A program made the translations under genes and the position numbers. This document shows positions 11,401 to 23,400 of a stretch of DNA of 64,000 bases, in pieces. Each line of letters starts with the position of its first letter. The stretch's first letter is position 1. The DNA is from Tubiluchus corallicola (lineage: Eukaryota > Priapulida > Priapulimorpha > Priapulimorphida > Tubiluchidae). Location: NCBI GenBank assembly GCA_030141605.1, contig JAQGDQ010000067.1, forward strand, positions 248,001-312,000. Reading direction: 5' to 3'. The notes below the pieces were generated by a model that worked only from the letters and a program-made list of their open reading frames with translations, did no database searches and was not told the origin of the DNA.

Positions 11401-14400
11401 AAGGTGGAGGGACTGCGATGTATATACCTTCACACATGAGACCACAAGAAATTAAAGGCATCAGAACCGGCAAGATTGAATATCTTTAATGCAGCATTGA
11501 GAACTATGTTATGGGAACCATATATAGACCACCCAATCTCAAACATAAAACCTTTTGTGAAATACTTAGTGAAGAACTAGAATGCAGTGTTTTCGAAAAT
11601 AAAAAAAGAGTTCTTATAATGGGAGATGTCAATCTTGATATTTTAGCTACAAAGACGCTGGCTTACAAAACATACACAAAGCTCTTAAAATATAATGTCC
11701 GCATACTTAATAACAATAAACCTACCCGAATTTCTAAAACATCGACCACAGTAACTGACCATTTCATTTCGAATAGTAACAATAATTTCGTAGCACATGA
11801 TACTTTCCTGGCTGATTATTCAGATTATCATTTCCCAAGTAAAACGTAGAAAAAATGTAGTAGATAAAATATCCCCGCAACATAACAATAACCAAAATTC
11901 AGCCAGACATTTACTGAGAGACTGAGCCCAATACAACAAACATTCATACTTAATCGATTTACCAAAAAATGAACTCGACCGCCATATATATGACTGATAA
12001 AATAGATACACAAGTAAATATTCTGATTAATAATATCGAATATTGCCTTAATGTACATGCACCATATAAAAACGTAAAACAATTCCGATTGCAAAGTAAA
12101 CTCAATAACGAAAGCACCTGGACAACACTTGAACTTGTTAAACTAAGAATAGCAAAAAACAGAATGTATAATATATGGGAAAAGTACAAAACTAAAAACA
12201 ATCATAACAATTACAAAAAACAGAAATCAGTTTAACAATCCTAATAAATGTTAGAAAAGTAAACACATACAACAACAGTGTAAAAACGCAACATATACTA
12301 AAGAAAAATGGAAATTATTAACAATGTAATAAATGAATGCCGTAACAAACTAACGCGTATTGATGAAATTAAAATCAACAACACTATTATTGCAAAGCTC
12401 AAAGATATTGCCAATGCGCTAAATGCAACATTCTTGAATCTTGGAAATTTTAGGGAGTGGCTTCTCAAATTAACAATAATATAAATAACAAATTAAAAAA
12501 CAAATCGACTAACACATTATTCTCATTCACAAGCGTCACAGTAGGAGAAATTATGGATATATTAAATAACCTAAGTTCTAACAAAGGGAGTGGACCATCA
12601 GCTATTCCTATCAAAATTCTAAAAGATAGTGCATCTGGAATAGCCCCGTATATGACTTACATTGCTAATCAGATAATTATGAGAGGCGAATTTCCAACTG
12701 TAGGTAAAATGGCAAACGTGACTCTAATCCACAAAAAAGATTCAAAATGTGACCCCATGAATTATCGCGTAATTTCCGTAATACATTGTCTTGGCAAAGT
12801 TTGGGAAAGGATTATTTATTACCAGATAAATTCATACATAAATAAACATGAACTTTTATCAAAACATCAGTTTGGCTTCCGTAATAATGATAAAACAGAA
12901 TTCATGATACTGTCACCCTCATTAGGTACTAATGACGCTGTTGTATTTGCATGAAATCTTGTGATTAGTGATGTGAGTTGGTTAGTGATGCCTGGAAAAA
13001 GAGAACACGTGTAAGAATATGGCATTTAATTTATTTTGCAGACATGATAATTTCCCTTGTTTAATGTATCATTCATTTCATTTGAAATAATAAAGTGTTG
13101 TCCAAATAGCAATTATCGAGTTGCTGTAATACTGCCAAAGATATAAAAATGGAGGACGGAATCCGATGTGGCAATAATGAAAAGATATGCCAGTGATTGA
13201 AACTGTCACTGATGTCAGATATTCGGTAAAGAATTTGTAACTGTTTTAACAATTCTACATCATTGAATATTATTAAGCCTGTGGGTTAGAAACGAAACGA
13301 ATCATCCCGCATATGTGAACTATGGTGGAAAGGGAATAGGCCCTTATAGCACATCTGAACTTTGGGAAAATTATGTCGAAAACCTATTGTGTCACCTACG
13401 AGGTTGTAAGGTAGAAAACGATAATCAGAAACATGATATATTCATCGGTACTGTAGGTGCTGAAACATTCTCCTTGTTAAAAAATTTGCTGGGGCAGGAG
13501 ATAGTAGAAGCCAAAACATACAATGAACTGACTGCACTGGTACAAAATCACAAAATGCCAAAAGCACCATGGCAGTCAGAAAGTTTGAAGTTCTTAAGTA
13601 GAAAGAGGATACTAGAACCAGAAAGTGAAAAAGAATCAGTAATGGAGTATGTGGCAGTGCTGAAAAACTTGATGCCCACCTGCCAGTATATCGAAAAAGA
13701 ATATGATAATCAGTCGTGAGATAGGCTGTTACATGGTTGCAATGATCCTGGTATGCAAACCGAAATGATAAAGGTAGAAGATAAAATGACTTTGGAAACT
13801 GCAATGTGAAGACAGCATTGATATATGAAGCCACCCAGAAACGTATTCGTGAAATGACAGATGCGAATTCTCCACTAAATACTGCCGTGGTAGTACATCG
13901 TGAAGACTGTAAATTGAAAACGAGTTTCAAACCAAAGTGTTGGCAATGAGGTGGCAGATCTCATCTTCCGGCTCTGATGTAGATAATTCGCCAAATGGTG
14001 ATAATCAGCACTCTGCATTCAATTTATTTAGGTGCGAAGTTAATGAGTGTCGAAGTACATCGAAGGTTCCACCGAATCACATAGATGTGGTTATAGCTGG
14101 AAAAGTAGTGAAAATGGAATTGGACACTGGAGCTTCATGATCTACCATCTCTGAATTGTTGTATAATAAGTTATTTAGTCACATTGCTTTATGTAAAACT
14201 GAATTAACTTTGCGGGGTTACTCTAATGAAGTAATTACTGTACTTGGTATTGTAGAGGTACCAGTAGATTATCAGGGGCAGTGTCATCATTTAAGATTAA
14301 CTGTTGTTAAAGACCTTCTTTATTAGGAAGGGTCTGGCTTTCTTATTTGAAACTGGATTGGAAAAATATTTTCCGTGTTTCTGAAAAGAAGGGATTTTTC

Positions 14401-17400
14401 CCTAAGGTTGATCGAGATTGGCCTGAAAATTTTGCGAAACTTTTGGAGAAATATCGGAACATATTTGTACCTGACAATAAAGGTATTTCAACATACAGAG
14501 TTCAAAGCAACATACAAAGCCAGTATTTCAGAAAGCCAGACCTGTTCCTTATGCACTAACTGATAAAGTAGAAAAAGAATACGAGCGCTTGATTCAAGAA
14601 GGTGTTTTATATCCATTTGAAAATAATGACTTGGCACAACTGTTGTAAATATACCAAAAGATGATGGTAATATTAGAGTTTGTGGTGACTATAAAGCAGT
14701 AAATGATGTTATTGCTGGTGATGGTTATAAATTGCCAAACACCCAAGATTTGTTTACTAAACTTTCACAGAATGGTTTCAGACCTAAGGTATTTTCTGTG
14801 CTTGATCTAAAGGTTCCTTTTAGCAACTGTTGTTGGATGAAGAGTGTAAAGTATTCGGTGTTAAATACACATAAGGGATTACTAGCTACACGTAGATTAA
14901 CTTATGGTAGCTCAAGCTCAGTTTCAAGCTACCATTAACAAAGTTTTAGCTGGTATTGAAGAATTACTTTGTTATATTGACGATATTCTTATTGCAACAG
15001 AAACATAAGAGCAGCACATGAAAGTTTTGAAAAGTTTTTGAACAATTGACAAAGTTCAATGTTAAATTGAATGAGGGGAAATGTGTATTTTTCAAGCCTG
15101 AAGTTAAATATTTGGGGCATGTACTTAATAATGATGGCATACGCCCACTAGAAAATAATATTATTGTGGAAGCACCAAGGCCCACAAATGTGTCACAATT
15201 GAAGTCGTTTTTGGGTATGGTAAACTGTTATGCCAAATTTGTGCCCAATTTGTCTTCTGAACTGCACGCTTTGTATGGTTTGTTAGGGCATACTGCTAAA
15301 TGGGCATGGTCAAAAGCATGTGAGGAGGCTTTCTTGTTTGCTAAAGAGTCATTGTTAAGTGCTCAGGTTCTTGTACATTTTGATTCTCAGAAGCCGCCAA
15401 TCTTAATTAAATGTAGATGCTTCTCCTTTTGGCTTAGGAGCAGTTTTGAGCCACAAGATGGAAGACGGGTCGGATAGACCTATTGCTTTTGCATCTAGGA
15501 CCTTAAGTTCTGCTGAAAAAAATTACGCTCAAATTGAAAAAGGTGTGTCGATAATTTTTGGTGTAAAGCATTTCCATATGTATCTGTATAGGCAAAAATT
15601 CACTTTAGTGACGAACCATAAGCCTCTGACTTGAATTTTTAATCCTAAGACTAGCATTCCTACTCTGGCTGCTGCCAGGACGCAAAGACGGGCTCTAATT
15701 TTGTCAGGATATCAGTATGATATTGTGTACCGTTCGAGTAATGCAAATGCTAATGCTGATATGTTGAGTAGATTCCCAGTTAATAATCATGCTACTGCTG
15801 ACCCTGATAAGCATTGGAATTGTCATTTTATTGTTGATAATCTGCCAATAACCTCTAGTGAGATTGCAAGTGTAACTGCCAAGGATTCTTTCTTGTACTG
15901 AGTGTATGAGTATACTTTATCTAGTTGGCCAATTGAAGTGGATAAAATTTTCTCTCCATTTCAGCGTAAAGATGAATTGTCAGTTGAGGATGGATGTCTT
16001 CTCTGGGGTAGGAGAGTAGTTGTTCCTGTACATTTGCAGAAAAGAATGCTACTTGAACTTCATGATTGCCACCCAGGTGTTACTTGAACGAAGGCTTTGG
16101 CGAGGTGATTCATCTGGTGGCCAGGTTTAGATCAGGACGTAGAAGAAATTGTTCGGACTTGTCAACAATGTTCAGACTTGTGTAAGAACCCTAAGCCTGT
16201 TCCTCTTTTGTTGTGGCCCTGGTCCACAGAACCCTGGCAAAGGATTCATGTAGACTTCGCAGAAGTTAGAGGTCAGATGTTTTTCTTAGTTGTTGATAGC
16301 TTTTCTAAATGGCTAAAGGTTTTTCCGGTGACAAGTACTACTTCGTCTGCTACTATTATAGCTTTGAGAACCTTATTTGCAAAATTTGGCCTTCCCCAAG
16401 GATTAGTTTCAGATGATGGACCCCTATTCATTTCAGAAGATTTCAAGTTGTTTTTACAGCAAAATGATATCGAACACACTCTATGCCCACCATGCCACAC
16501 TTCAAGTAATGGGCTAGCTGAAGAGAGTTCCTAGAACTGTGTTGTCTTTAGTTAAACCTAGCTTGCAGTGTAAGGTAGAACGTAAACAAGAGGCAAGTAA
16601 ACTACATCGTGATGGTAAAAACCCTAAATCTCATGTATACAGTTTGTGTCAACATGTTAAAGTTCGAAATTTGAGAGGAGGTGGAGAAAAGTGGATTCCC
16701 GGTATAATAACTGAATTCAAGGGTCCTCATACGTACTTAGTTAAACTACCTGGTAAGAACTGTTCGATTTGTGCATGCTTATCATTTTATACATGATGAT
16801 GCAAGAAGTGATTGTGAACTGAAAGTTGGCAAAGAGCCACATGTTAAATCTAGTGTAATTGAACCAAAATCAGTTGTAATGTTACAGCCCCATGTACAGT
16901 TACATCCCGATATTACGACGCCCTCTACTACTACTGTAAACACTTCTGTAGAACCAATTGTAAACCCAAAACCTTTTGTAGTGAAAGGACCAGACACATG
17001 TAAAGATGTGTTACCTGTTGAATCACGAAATGCTATTCCTGTCGAGGAAAATCCTAACCCTACCTCGAGAAGGTCAAAAAGAACCATCGTTGCTCTAAAA
17101 CAGCTGAATTTGTAATCAATTTTGCAGCTTGATGACACAGATGTATTAGATATGATTTGTTTTGCTATCCTATATAGAGCAAACATATGCTAGTTACAAG
17201 TTACAGTTTAATGTTAACCAGTTTCAAATGTTACTGTTCACGCTGCACATTTTCATTTGAGGATGAGGTTCACCCAAACCTTATGAGAAATTTTTGTGTT
17301 GCAAATTGCAATGTATGTGTTTTATTTTAGAGTGAATTTCTTATGTTTAGTTTTATATGCAGGATCACATGTAGGTGAAATCTTGTGATTAGTGATGTTA

Positions 17401-20400
17401 GTTAGTTAGCGACGCCTGGAAAAAGAGAACATGTAAGAATATGGCATTCAGATTTACATGATAATTTTCCCTGTTTAACGTATTATTCATTTCATTTGAA
17501 ATAATAATGTGTTGTCCAAATAGCAATTATCGAGTTGATGTAATATTGCCAAAGTAAAAAAGACGCGTCATCAACCACTTTGACAATAGATAATGCTGTA
17601 ATAAAACAAACTAATAATGTTAAATTTCTGGGCATACAGGTTGACAACGATCTTTCACGGGATGAACACTTTAATAACATATACACAAAAATGGCATCTA
17701 GCACATCATATCTCCGATAAGTTAAAGGGCAACTAACACTACAAACTAAGACACTAACATACAAAACTTTAATTTTACCACACTTCTTATATGGATGTAC
17801 ACTACTTCAAAAGACCAAAAGAGAAAATTAAATCTCCTTCAGAACTATGCATTGAGATTGATAGGTGGGTACTCATACAAACGTAAGTCAGGTAGACAAA
17901 AATTCAAAGCTTCAACAACTTACCTAAGAAAAACTTTAAAACTTCCAATCACTGAAGCACACAAAGAATATTTTACTCTGCTCTTTATACTTAAATACAT
18001 TAACAACATCAGCAAACCATTCCAAAATAACAGATTTACCTTTTCTCCAAATTCTATCGAAAATTCCAGAACAAGTAATCTAAAACAAATTAGGGCAAAT
18101 ACCGACTATGGAACGAACTCTGTAATCAAGCAAACAATTCTACTTTGGAATTCTCTACCATTACAGGTTAAACAAATCAGGTCCCTATCAGCATTTAAAA
18201 CAAAATTAAAATCATTAATATTAACCAGATATGAAATACCATCACACCAGTATGACAATATACACAGTAATTCAGAATTGATATATCCACGGCCAAATTA
18301 ATTAAATCATAATTTTTAATATTTGTGAATTGTTGTAAATACATTTTTATTATTTTTATATTTATTAATTTTTATTAAGTTTAATTAAGCATGACCAAGT
18401 GAATGCTTAAGTTTATTTAATTAAGTTTAATTAAGTTTTTATTAAAACTGATTGTTCATCTCTGTAAAGTTTTTATTCAGTGATTATCAATATATTTTAA
18501 TGGCAAATAAAGATTATTGTATAACATCTTTGTAATGCCAGCTAACAGTACTTTGACCAGCACTGATCTTGAAACTATATAACATGCTAAAATTTCACAA
18601 AAATGCGATTAGCTACTACTTTCTATAAAAACTGATTCAAAGCTTATAATCTGTAGTAACTGGAGGTTATAAACCAACCTTTTCCTTTGCCGTTGCCAAC
18701 CATTGCTTCATGTTTTTCAATAGCAAGATCGTAGTTCGCGGGATTTTGATAAAGCTTTCCAGGCTGTGGCCCGGTCTCATTGTCTGTTTGTTTCAGTCTG
18801 TAAATTATCATAGTTATAGTTAGAATTAGAATTTTAATTTAATGTCTTTCATAACTTGAAACCAAAATTGACTTATTTTTGTAATTTGCATGTAACAAAA
18901 ACTTTTTAAACTACTTTTAAGACGCTCCAGTATTAATAAGTCATTATTTTTAGATAAAGACCTTTTATTAATAAACGAATAACAAAACAAAATTTTTCAT
19001 ACAAAAATATGTTGTTGAAATTATCTCAATCCGAAATTATCGCAATTATCCCTCAGCATTGTTTTAGTAAAAATGTTACAGCAATAATAGTACACAATAA
19101 TGCTTACGGCTTGATTTTTCTCCGACTAATGCAGCATTCAAGAAAAGAAGTGTAAAAATAGAGCTATAAATAAAAACTGTGCAAAAGGTCCACATAAATC
19201 TACAATAATAAATAGCTTAAGCAAACTTACATAGCAGAGGCCAAGTAGTTAAGACTATGAACGGTGCTATTCTAGTGTGTATATTTCATGGTGTATTTGA
19301 ATTTGTTACATCTTAAGAATTAGTGCTCACCGTTGTTTAACAAATAATGTTGGCTGTTATTTTTTTACCATGAATTACAAGGGACACACGTTATTTCACC
19401 ATTAAGCTATTTCTTCTCATCTGGCTCTTAAAAAACAAGTTTAACTATTCATGAGGTGGAGTATGTAGTGTCCGGAATTAGTGGCGCACTTTGCTTGTAA
19501 ATGCGGTATGGCTCACGACAAAGTGTGCAGAGCAAGAGAAAGAGCACAAGATCAGAACGATGACATTCTAAATGACATATTTGAACTTCTATTGAATTTA
19601 TTACTTATAATTAAATGTTAAACAAGACTCTTATTTTGCTTTTCAATACATTATGGAATAATTAGCTGAGTGTTCATGTGCATAAGTTTCCTACTGAAAT
19701 CTGATCTGTAACAGCCAGAGTTACTTAAGAGCAGTAAGGTTTCAGTTGTGTCAACACTCCCCTCTGTCACATTGCTTACATCCTATTTGTGATGTAGGCA
19801 TTACTACTTAACTGTTAGCTTCTGCCCAATCTGGGCTTCCCTGTTGTAAACCAGCTGTAACATTACCATCTTTAGCTGATGAGTCTGTTGTTATGAAACT
19901 TCTTTACTGTTTCCAATAAAATAGTTTATTTTGCCTAAATCTGTGCAGTTTTGATGTTTCCTGTTAGTGGCCTTAAATACTCAAGCTGGGTGGTTTTATT
20001 TGCTCAGCTGAATGACGGGTTCCAGCTTGCACAATGTGTGCCCAAATGTGTAAACAAAAAAATTTCAAAATTAACTTAAGCATGAATTTACATGTTCACA
20101 TAAATTTGCATAAAAATGCAAAATCCAAATCAAAAGTAGTTTCAAGTGAGAACACCCCTTTAGGTTCTCTAACCTATCTCTTATCTTGAAATAATCAGAC
20201 TAATAAAAAATACCTTACACATTTAAGAAATTAAAAGCATAATTAGCTGCCCTGTTAGTTGATCATTTAGACAAAACTTTGAAATGTTTGCAATCACTTC
20301 AAAAAAATCAGAAAGGACTTACTGGCGAATGAGAAAAACAGCAAGAAGAAGAATAACAATGAACATTATTCCAGCAATAGCAGCTAGTATGATGATAATT

Positions 20401-23400
20401 GAAAACTGAGCTGTCCTGGGGTTTTGAACTGGCTCGTGCATTGGTGTCCCTGAAAAGAAACCTGCCTATTAATTGAATGTATAGTGAACTACAGACAGCA
20501 TAATAACAACAGATAAAGACTCTAGTGCTAGATTTTGCTAGTTTTGTGGCTGTGAAATTTTGGTGGGACTGTTTAATTGATGTATTCAGCTATAATCAAT
20601 TTACGCTTTTATTTCTGATCAACGATTATTTGTTTCAGGTGCCGATGCAAACTGATTGCACTACGAATGACATTTGCACTTATTTTTTGGAAAAACCACA
20701 AAAATTGCACAATAAACATAGCTGTCATTGCAGTGAAATCAAGCAACACTACCTTTGCACAAATACTTACCACCCTGCTTAGATGTCTGCTTAGATCAGA
20801 CAGTTTCTCATTAGCAAAAGCAAGTGATTTTAGGTGTACCCGCTTTCTTGTAAAATACCAGAAAATAGCATTTCTCGTTCTGGCAGTTCCACAGCAAATG
20901 AGACAACAAAGGTTATACACAATCACACATCATTAAATTGCGCACAAAGTAAATTGTGAACCTATTACAGTTTCTACGTGGGCACAAACAAAAAATTGGA
21001 CACCACCAAGGCTGCCTGCAAACTATGTAGAAATGTACACAAACAAAGGTTAGCAGTGTCAAGCTTTTAGTGTCAATAATTCTGTCTTTCCTCAATGCCT
21101 GGTTCTTTTTGTTTCCTCTCTCCTACAAGCCTGCCACCCTTTTCCTTACCTAAAACAATTTCAAAATTACTAGTTTTTAAGCCGAAACCAATTATAATCG
21201 ACTACAGAATCTATTAGTGTCCGACTAATCGATTATGAATATCAAATGGACAACAATTAGCTTCCAAAGAGTAAGCTTTCGATGAACTCAGCCAGTTCAA
21301 TTACAGCTGGCTGAAAATCAGTCATGACGAATGAGTTTGGCCAGTCAGTTTAGCAAGTCCTTTAGCTGCATGAGGCTTGTTTGGTTAAGTAAGTTCAAGA
21401 ATGTTTGATGACCATTGATCATCAGCACTAGAGACAAAAATTACTTCAACCAAATGAGTGTCATCGATCATGTCAGCAAGCTAGAGTTAGTGGAGCTCTG
21501 AGGAAATAGCTTGGCTTATTATAGTCAGCTGTTCATTTATCCTTAAGACCCTCTAAACCGTGCTGGAAGCCAGTTTGGGGAAGGTACATAGTAACAATAA
21601 ATTCAGTAACAGTAAATTCAATAAAGTAAAAAATCAGCAGAATATGATATGATTAAGTATTAATTTTTATAGAGATACACTTACCAAGTGAAGGTAAAGT
21701 GACAAGAATTTCTGCTACTGAACATCGCTGTTGTTCTCCGAGCGCATCATTTGGCCTATTGCATGCCATGACACTAAACTCACAACTTCCCAAATGCAAC
21801 TTCTTGATCAAATTTGTTGTGAATATCTCTCCTTTGTTGTTGATTTCAAAATATCTATAAACAGAAAAATTCTTAAATTTGAACTTTGTATTTGTAAGGT
21901 AGGTAATTAAATCAAGGAAGGCAAGAAAACACTGGAAAAAAGAGTAACTATGTTTCAGTTAGATCTCATGCCAAAAAACTAACAGTGTGAATTACTGCAG
22001 CAATAATGCAGATACATCCTATACCATCGAATAGGCCTGCCTTTATACCCTTTAGCTGGCAGCACAACTAGTTAATTTGAGTTTACCTGATGGATGCCCC
22101 ATGTCAGTGAAAACTAAGTAAACATTAACATGTTTAATAGGCCTACATAATCTCTTTAATAATAAATGTAGCTTACTCTTTGTATCCCACAATAGAATAT
22201 TCTATCAAGGCTCTGCTATCGGCTAGATCGAATGCCTCTACCAAACCAATGATGATTCCCTCTGTTCGATTGCTGCTAAACTGATACATTGACTGTGTAA
22301 ACACCGGATTTTTTTTATTAGTTTTTACAACCGTAACTTCAATGCTAGCTTCACCTGTAAATTTCCCATCACTTGCTACAGCAATGAACTCATACAAACT
22401 TTTAACACTGGCATCTAAATTTGACGTTGTTTTCATTAATCCCTCAGCCGTCATTTCAAAATCAACAAGTTCATCACCATCTTTCGCCTGTAGGCTGTAA
22501 GTTATGTCACTTTCATCAGCATCAGTGGCAGAAACCTGCAGGACAGTGGTTCCAACTGGTGCATTCTCCATAACATTTATGGGATACACTTCATAATCAA
22601 ATGAAGGTGCATTGTCATTAATACCCTCAACAGTGACATGTAAAGAAGCTGTGGAATAACGATCTTCATTGAGTTCCTCCATAGCTTTGATGAGGATGAA
22701 GTATTCTGTATTGCGAACCAGCTTTCCAGCAACAGTTATAATTCCTGTTTTTGTATTTATTTGAAATTTTCCATCAATTTGTGACTCTGCAAAATAACAC
22801 AGTACAAGATGTGAATGCAAATATGCTTTAGTCTTCTTTACACTTATTACTAAAAAATGAATTATTGTCAGTTGAAGTACTGAAGGGTATTTTTTGACTA
22901 CCAGTGATTAACAAACCCCCAAAAAACAATAATTAGTTCATTTATAACACAGTCCCAAGTACAATACAGCAGGGCCCAGAGCTGACTATACGCTTTGTGC
23001 GTATGAACGATTTATGCATGCTTAAGGAACTAGTTGCAATTCATGTATCAATCGTAAATATGAACTGCTTAAGTGCACTTGTGCAAGAGATTTAGTTCTA
23101 CTCCACATATTGCACTTATGAGAAAACTTAAGCATACGTAGGGATTTAAGTGCAATTCACAAAACTCAAAACTGCTCTAGAAGAGTGCCTAAAGTTACGA
23201 GTTCATGTTGTTCATTAGTTCCCATTATTGCCACGTTTCTTCACAATTCTGCAATGTCACACTCATCTATTGCTTCCACATGGTGAGAGCTTGGCACAAT
23301 TGGTGTATTGCCACCTGCTGAGCAGGATGATTTTGATCTAAATGTAAGTCATGATGGAAAGTGTTACTCTACTTTGGACTGGCCCTGAACATCAGTCATT

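Larger units (their letters stand above)
8880..12905 (+). mobile_element. LINE B: CR1-like non-LTR element, 5' part
   Basis: This two-ORF LINE has an ORF1 carrying a coiled coil and an SGNH-type esterase domain (8984-10330) and an ORF2 with AP endonuclease and the start of RT (11009-12905). An esterase in ORF1 is typical of the CR1 group. At about 12905 the RT frame stops abruptly at the Gypsy LTR. The 3' end of the element resumes at 17555. The catalytic RT palm between the two is missing. Numerous stops make it inactive. It is antisense to the cadherin gene. Confidence 0.85.
12911..17551 (+). mobile_element. Gypsy element with two LTRs, inserted in LINE B
   Basis: Two LTR copies flank gag-PR-RT-RNaseH-IN remnants in Gypsy (Ty3) order. 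The LTRs share about 180 near-identical bases (12952-13137 and 17376-17551) including GAAATCTTGTGATTAGTGAT. The outer parts differ in length: 227 versus 283 bp if the element starts at TGTCACCC at 12911 and after the purine-rich GAGGATGAGG at 17268. I see no matching target duplication. The flanking LINE sequence is missing its RT palm, so the insertion is accompanied by a deletion or came through recombination between copies. All frames are broken. Confidence 0.88.
8497..18678 (-). other. Cadherin intron 13, 10.2 kb, filled by LINE B and Gypsy
   Basis: The intron between exons 13 and 14 is almost wholly transposon: LINE B from about 8880 to 18540, split by a Gypsy element at 12911-17551. Only about 380 bases at the 3' side and 140 bases at the 5' side look like original intron. 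Both elements are antisense to the gene, the orientation that usually interferes least with splicing and polyadenylation of the host transcript. Confidence 0.8.

Noticed and set aside
12457-18301. Domesticated (functional) reverse transcriptase or integrase gene.
   Set aside because: Every transposon frame contains several stops or frameshifts, and catalytic regions are deleted.
19461-19950. LTR-like layout (purine tract, TGTAGTG start, late AATAAA).
   Set aside because: No second copy, no target duplication and uncertain ends; mentioned only as a possibility in the intron entry.
20525-20936. Overlapping open stretches of 85-105 codons on opposite strands.
   Set aside because: No domain, intronic position, and mutual overlap indicate chance.
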